Assembly: GCA_027307115.1 (NCBI GenBank)
Contig: DAHUXN010000028.1
Coordinates: 1 to 64,000 of the forward strand
Origin: Acidobacteriota bacterium
Lineage (GTDB): Bacteria; Acidobacteriota; Terriglobia; Acidiferrales; UBA7541
DNA: 64,000 bases
Direction of reading: 5' to 3'
The notes beneath the pieces are model-generated. The model saw only the letters and a program-made list of their open reading frames with translations. It was not told the DNA's origin and made no database searches. The translations under genes were made by a program, and so were the position numbers. This document shows positions 60,578 through 64,000 of this stretch, one piece after another (positions within the stretch are counted from its first letter, which is position 1; the number at the start of each line of letters is the position of its first letter).

Positions 60578-62992
60578 TCAGGGTGCCGTCGCGGAGGCGG
60601 TTTGTCCAGCCGCGGCGTCGATGATGGGCTGACCCGGGCGCGGCGTTTCTTCGCGATTTCGTGTCTCGACCGGGCGGCCTTCGATGAGAGGATAGCACCA
60701 CTTTCGCAGCGCCGGAATGTGGACATTGATCCAATAATCCCACCAGTCGATGGAGCGCGAATCGAAGCAGAAGGTCTGTTTTTCCTCGAGCGGCAATGCC
60801 GCGGAGAGCTTTTCGACGTTCATCGCTTCGAACGTGTGCTCGTGGCGCAAAATGAACGGCTCGAACAGATTCACGAGCTTGATGACACGTTCCAGCTCGC
60901 GTTCGCGCCGCGCGAAAGGTGAGCGATTAAAGCCCACGCTCGAAACGCCGCGATTGATCGCCTGCACAATGGCCTTTTGCGCCGGAGCGGAAAGCGTTTC
61001 GTAGCGCGCTTTTGAAACCGGAATCGCGTCGAATCGCGAACGCAGCCAGTGTTGGAAACCATTCTGCGTGCGGTAGAATTTCCGATGCGCCAGACTGGTC
61101 AGCTCAATCGAGCGCCGCATGTTGCACGGATTCGTCACGGATGTAGCAAGGTGGTAGACGGGTTCATGTTTGCGTTCAATGAGCGCGGCGGCGATCAGCG
61201 TCATCCCACTGGTTACTTGATCCACCGGAATTATGTCCAGGCACTTGCGCTCATTTGTGGGGAGCTGCCGGAAATATGTCCCGAGCAGGTAGGAGAGCGA
61301 CGCCGACGTATTGATTCCCTCATTCCATCCGCGGAATGGTTTTTCGAGCGACGATTCGACAATCGAAGGGCGGGCAATTGCGATCGGCAATCCAGTTCCG
61401 CGTTTCGCGATCAGCGATTCCGAAATACCTTTCGTCAGCGTATAGGTGTTCGGCCAGCCCAATTCATGCGCGCGTCGCGTGCCTGCATCGGTGAGCGTCT
61501 GGCGCAGCCACCTGGTTCGGTTCTTGCGAATTTGATTATCAAGGGCAGCTCCCGCCAGGCTTTTTGCGGCGGTGGGCTTTTCGATCGCCGCCCGGCGAAG
61601 CTCGTCCGTCACGTTGCCGCTTTCCGCCTGCGCTTCGCTCTCGTGAATCACTGTGCGCAGGGCCTGCCATTCTTTTTCCACTTCAAAATCGGGATCATAG
61701 ATGGGCGTATAATTCGGCACGAGTGTTTCGATGATGCGGCCGTCGCGTTCACCGGCCACATAGCAAGTCGAGAGGTGCAGAAGCGCCGCATGATCGGACT
61801 GGCGGATGAAATCAAGGAGATGGGCGACGGAATCCACGTTGGCCGCGAGCGCGTCCCGCAAATCGGGATTGAAATCGGTGAGGCCGGAGCTATTAATCAC
61901 CAGATCCAGCTCCCGCGAGAGTCGCGCGCGGACTGCTTCGTCCAGGCCGAGCCCCTCCGCGCTTAGGTCGCCGTCGAGGACTTCCACTCGCTCAGCGAGG
62001 AACGTTTCCCAGTGTGCACCGTGCTTTTGCGCCAGCAGCTCGAAGACAGGCGATTCGTCAACGACTTTGCGGAAGCGCTCCGCCGCGGTGGTCGAGCGGC
62101 GCCTGCGAACCAGCACATAAACCTTCCCAATTTCGGGAACATCGGTCAGCAAATTTGCCAGCCACACCTTGCCGATGAATCCCGTTGCACCCGCGAGAAG
62201 AATCTGTTTTCCGCGCAAGGATTGCCGGACAGAAAGTCGCGCAAGTTTTGCGTCAGGGCGGCGTTGCACTACGCGCAGATAATTTTGCGGAGCAGGCCGG
62301 GCGGAGGGTAAGAGCGCTTCATCTAGAATTTCCGGATGCGCGGCGAAGCCGAGATTCTTAGCCAGCGTTTCGCGCGGGACGTGCCCGTTCGGATTGCCGC
62401 CGGTCAGCCGCGCCAATGGGCCGCGCGGCCGGATCACCGGGTCCAGCAGCCGTCCGGTCGCCAGTTCGTCGCGGAACTCTAGCCGGTTCGAAACCAGCAT
62501 ACCAACGCCCAAATGTTGCGCCAGCGGACGCATCACGTGGTCGAGCCCCTGGCTTACCAGCACAATTTCCTTGCCCCTCGCCTGCAATTTCCTTAATTCG
62601 GCGACGCCCTGCTGCTTCAGCGTGGGCTTCAGCAGGTACTGGAAATATTCCTCGCCCAGCAGGTCAAGCCGGTCGCGGCTTACTCCACGCAAGACAGTGT
62701 GCAGCAAGCGTGTGGCGAACGCGCGATTCGTCAGGTAGAGCACGGGACGCGCCAGCGCCAATGTAAACATGCCGCTGCGCCGCGCCCATCGCTGCAGAAA
62801 ACTCTGCGCATTCCATGCAAAAAAAGCCACGGGACGCACGGCGGTCAGGTTGAGCAGACTACCTTCGACGCGCCAATAGACAACGTTGTCGCCCAGTTTA
62901 GGTCGCGACTCAGGCTGCGCTGCGCGTCGCGCCGCTCCATCGCCATCGCGACCGCCAGGTTCTGGCTGAAATGTGGTCAGGGAATCCATCAA
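60578..62992 (-). CDS. Fatty acyl reductase with N-terminal degenerate HAD domain
   Basis: An 804-residue fusion. Residues about 35-230 follow the HAD-IB (SerB-like) pattern, but the nucleophile motif DxDGT reads YWRVEGSLLNLT, so the catalytic aspartate is lost. Residues about 255-640 are a male-sterility-type fatty acyl-CoA reductase with GATGFIGKVWLANLL and YTLTKGISE (YxxxK). The last 160 residues match the FAR C-terminal sterile domain. The product should be a fatty aldehyde or alcohol from acyl-CoA/ACP. It is the first gene of the minus-strand lipid operon. ATG 62992 or 62989 is the start, with no strong ribosome site. Confidence 0.87.
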   Translation of the reverse strand: MMDSLTTFQPEPGGRDGDGAARRAAQPESRPKLGDNVVYWRVEGSLLNLTAVRPVAFFAWNAQSFLQRWARRSGMFTLALARPVLYLTNRAFATRLLHTVLRGVSRDRLDLLGEEYFQYLLKPTLKQQGVAELRKLQARGKEIVLVSQGLDHVMRPLAQHLGVGMLVSNRLEFRDELATGRLLDPVIRPRGPLARLTGGNPNGHVPRETLAKNLGFAAHPEILDEALLPSARPAPQNYLRVVQRRPDAKLARLSVRQSLRGKQILLAGATGFIGKVWLANLLTDVPEIGKVYVLVRRRRSTTAAERFRKVVDESPVFELLAQKHGAHWETFLAERVEVLDGDLSAEGLGLDEAVRARLSRELDLVINSSGLTDFNPDLRDALAANVDSVAHLLDFIRQSDHAALLHLSTCYVAGERDGRIIETLVPNYTPIYDPDFEVEKEWQALRTVIHESEAQAESGNVTDELRRAAIEKPTAAKSLAGAALDNQIRKNRTRWLRQTLTDAGTRRAHELGWPNTYTLTKGISESLIAKRGTGLPIAIARPSIVESSLEKPFRGWNEGINTSASLSYLLGTYFRQLPTNERKCLDIIPVDQVTSGMTLIAAALIERKHEPVYHLATSVTNPCNMRRSIELTSLAHRKFYRTQNGFQHWLRSRFDAIPVSKARYETLSAPAQKAIVQAINRGVSSVGFNRSPFARRERELERVIKLVNLFEPFILRHEHTFEAMNVEKLSAALPLEEKQTFCFDSRSIDWWDYWINVHIPALRKWCYPLIEGRPVETRNREETPRPGQPIIDAAAGQTASATAP

Positions 62993-63106
62993 GAGAGCTA
63001 GGCCTTCTAGGGAAAGTCGAAAATAGCACTGTCTAGGGCGGGAATCAAGGACTCATGGCCTAAAGGCCGCGTTTTCTGCCTGATACGCACCGGCTGTGGC
63101 AAAATG

Positions 63107-64000
63107 TCAGACCGCCGTATTCGCCCGCGCGACGCTCACAATTGCGAATACGTAAAACACAAACATGAGCGCCAGATAGGCCTTCGCTTTGCGGTTCGCC
63201 CCGCGAAATTCATGCCACGCGAACACGCCCCACAGCGCCGCGACCATTGGCGACGACTGGCCGATGGCATAGGAAATTGCCACGCCCGTGAAACTTGCCG
63301 CCACCAGATTTAAAACGGTTCCGACTCCCCAGACGAAGCCCCCGGCAAGCCCGAGCAAGTGGCCGCTCGCTGGCGCTCGAAAAAAGCCACCCATCCCGAC
63401 GGGTTCGCCGACCAGCGGCCTCCGCATCAGATACACATTGAAAATAAAGCACGAAAGCAGCGCGCCCAGAGTGAAAAACACGGACGTCGTATACGGTCCA
63501 AGCACGGCGCCTGCCGTCATGGCATGTGTCATAAACGGCGCCCACAGTCCCATCAGGATTCCAGACACAACGCACACGACAACGCTCTTGTGCGAAACGA
63601 TTTTTCCTCCCGTACCGAGAGCCCCGTACGCTTTGCCGTCCATGATCACCGCAATCAGGGCAAAGACGACGCCCAGCGCCAGCAACGCCGCATTTCCCCT
63701 TGGCTGCAACAAGTAGCTCAACACCACTCCCACGACCAGCGCAATTCCAATCGACACCGGAAAGGCGAATGCCATGCCGGCCATGTCAATTCCGGCTACC
63801 AGCAGCACATTGGCCAGATTGAAAATCGCTCCGCCGATCAGCGCGTAGGTCATATTGCCGCGATCCGCGGTTTCGAGATTCACAAGGAAGCTCGACGCCC
63901 CGCCGTGCATGCTGCCCATGGTGAAAGCAAGGATCAGAGAAATCAGGAAAATGCCGATGGCGTAATCCCAATAGAAGAGTTCAAAACGGTAATTCTTCAC
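63107..64000 (-). CDS. DMT/GRP-type membrane transporter, 5' end outside window
   Basis: At least 297 residues with nine or so membrane helices (for example YWDYAIGIFLISLILAFTMG and LLGLAGGFVWGVGTVLNLVA). The C-terminal half has the GQSSPMVAALWGVFAWHEF pattern of GRP sugar-transporter/DMT-like permeases. The frame is open at the window edge and begins in the middle of what is normally the first conserved block, so the real start is beyond 64000. Substrate (sugar or ureide-like) is unknown. It is in the same direction as the lipid operon but upstream of it, with 114 bp between. Confidence 0.78.
   Translation of the reverse strand: MKNYRFELFYWDYAIGIFLISLILAFTMGSMHGGASSFLVNLETADRGNMTYALIGGAIFNLANVLLVAGIDMAGMAFAFPVSIGIALVVGVVLSYLLQPRGNAALLALGVVFALIAVIMDGKAYGALGTGGKIVSHKSVVVCVVSGILMGLWAPFMTHAMTAGAVLGPYTTSVFFTLGALLSCFIFNVYLMRRPLVGEPVGMGGFFRAPASGHLLGLAGGFVWGVGTVLNLVAASFTGVAISYAIGQSSPMVAALWGVFAWHEFRGANRKAKAYLALMFVFYVFAIVSVARANTAV

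Noticed and set aside
1-64000. CRISPR arrays, rRNA, insertion sequences, integrases, phage genes
   Set aside because: I saw no regular spaced repeats, no rRNA-like sequence, and no transposase or integrase motifs on either strand.

Overview
The window reads as a chromosomal segment of a moderately GC-rich, Gram-negative-type bacterium, most likely an Acidobacteriota member. This is an inference from gene content, not from a marker gene. The pointers are a von Willebrand protein of the acidobacterial VWFA-related type, tandem exported sortilin/BNR-repeat proteins, exported amidohydrolases, S9 peptidases and a FadN-FadA-FadE set. There is one tRNA gene (Leu, UAA), no rRNA, no CRISPR array and no recognisable insertion sequence or phage.

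Layout. 1-3.6 kb: end of a DinB protein, then a compact carrier-protein cysteine pathway (cysteine synthase, JAMM protease, MoaD/ThiS-like sulfur carrier, MoeZ-like activating enzyme). 3.7-6.3 kb: CDGSH protein, a membrane diguanylate cyclase overlapping a PilZ protein, and a DUF3467 protein. 6.4-12.7 kb: divergent Nramp-like transporter, cytochrome c, peroxiredoxin, amino-acid permease, alpha/beta hydrolase and small unknowns. 12.7-17.8 kb: GTP-type PEP carboxykinase with a clear terminator, a Tat-exported lysine-rich protein next to a JmjC-type oxygenase, and a patatin phospholipase. 17.9-31.7 kb: beta-oxidation genes fadN, fadA and fadE. They are interrupted by a small AT-richer patch with a solitary HicB-like gene, three tandem amidohydrolase paralogues (the third frameshifted) and a VWFA protein. 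31.7-38.7 kb: unknown small proteins, an SDR, IspH, an arginase-fold protein with altered metal ligands, an aminotransferase/HAD pair and tRNA-Leu. 38.8-48.9 kb: exported proteins, including an S9 peptidase and two large BNR/sortilin-fold proteins ending at a perfect terminator.

49.0-63.0 kb is the most distinctive region. On the minus strand lies a tightly coupled lipid operon, mostly with 4-bp stop/start overlaps: fatty acyl reductase with a degenerate HAD domain, SDR reductase, polysaccharide pyruvyl transferase-like protein, acyl-CoA synthetase, enoyl-CoA hydratase, S9 peptidase, acyl carrier protein, fatty acyl-AMP ligase, lipid kinase and PlsC acyltransferase. A CDP-alcohol phosphatidyltransferase converges on it. 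Together they could activate, reduce and transfer acyl or alkyl chains to a glycerol backbone and add a head group, which suggests an unusual (possibly ether or alkyl) membrane lipid. The window closes with a truncated DMT/GRP-type transporter.

Across the window several genes have a -10-like hexamer only 6-10 bases before the start codon, suggesting leaderless transcripts. Others carry good Shine-Dalgarno sites.
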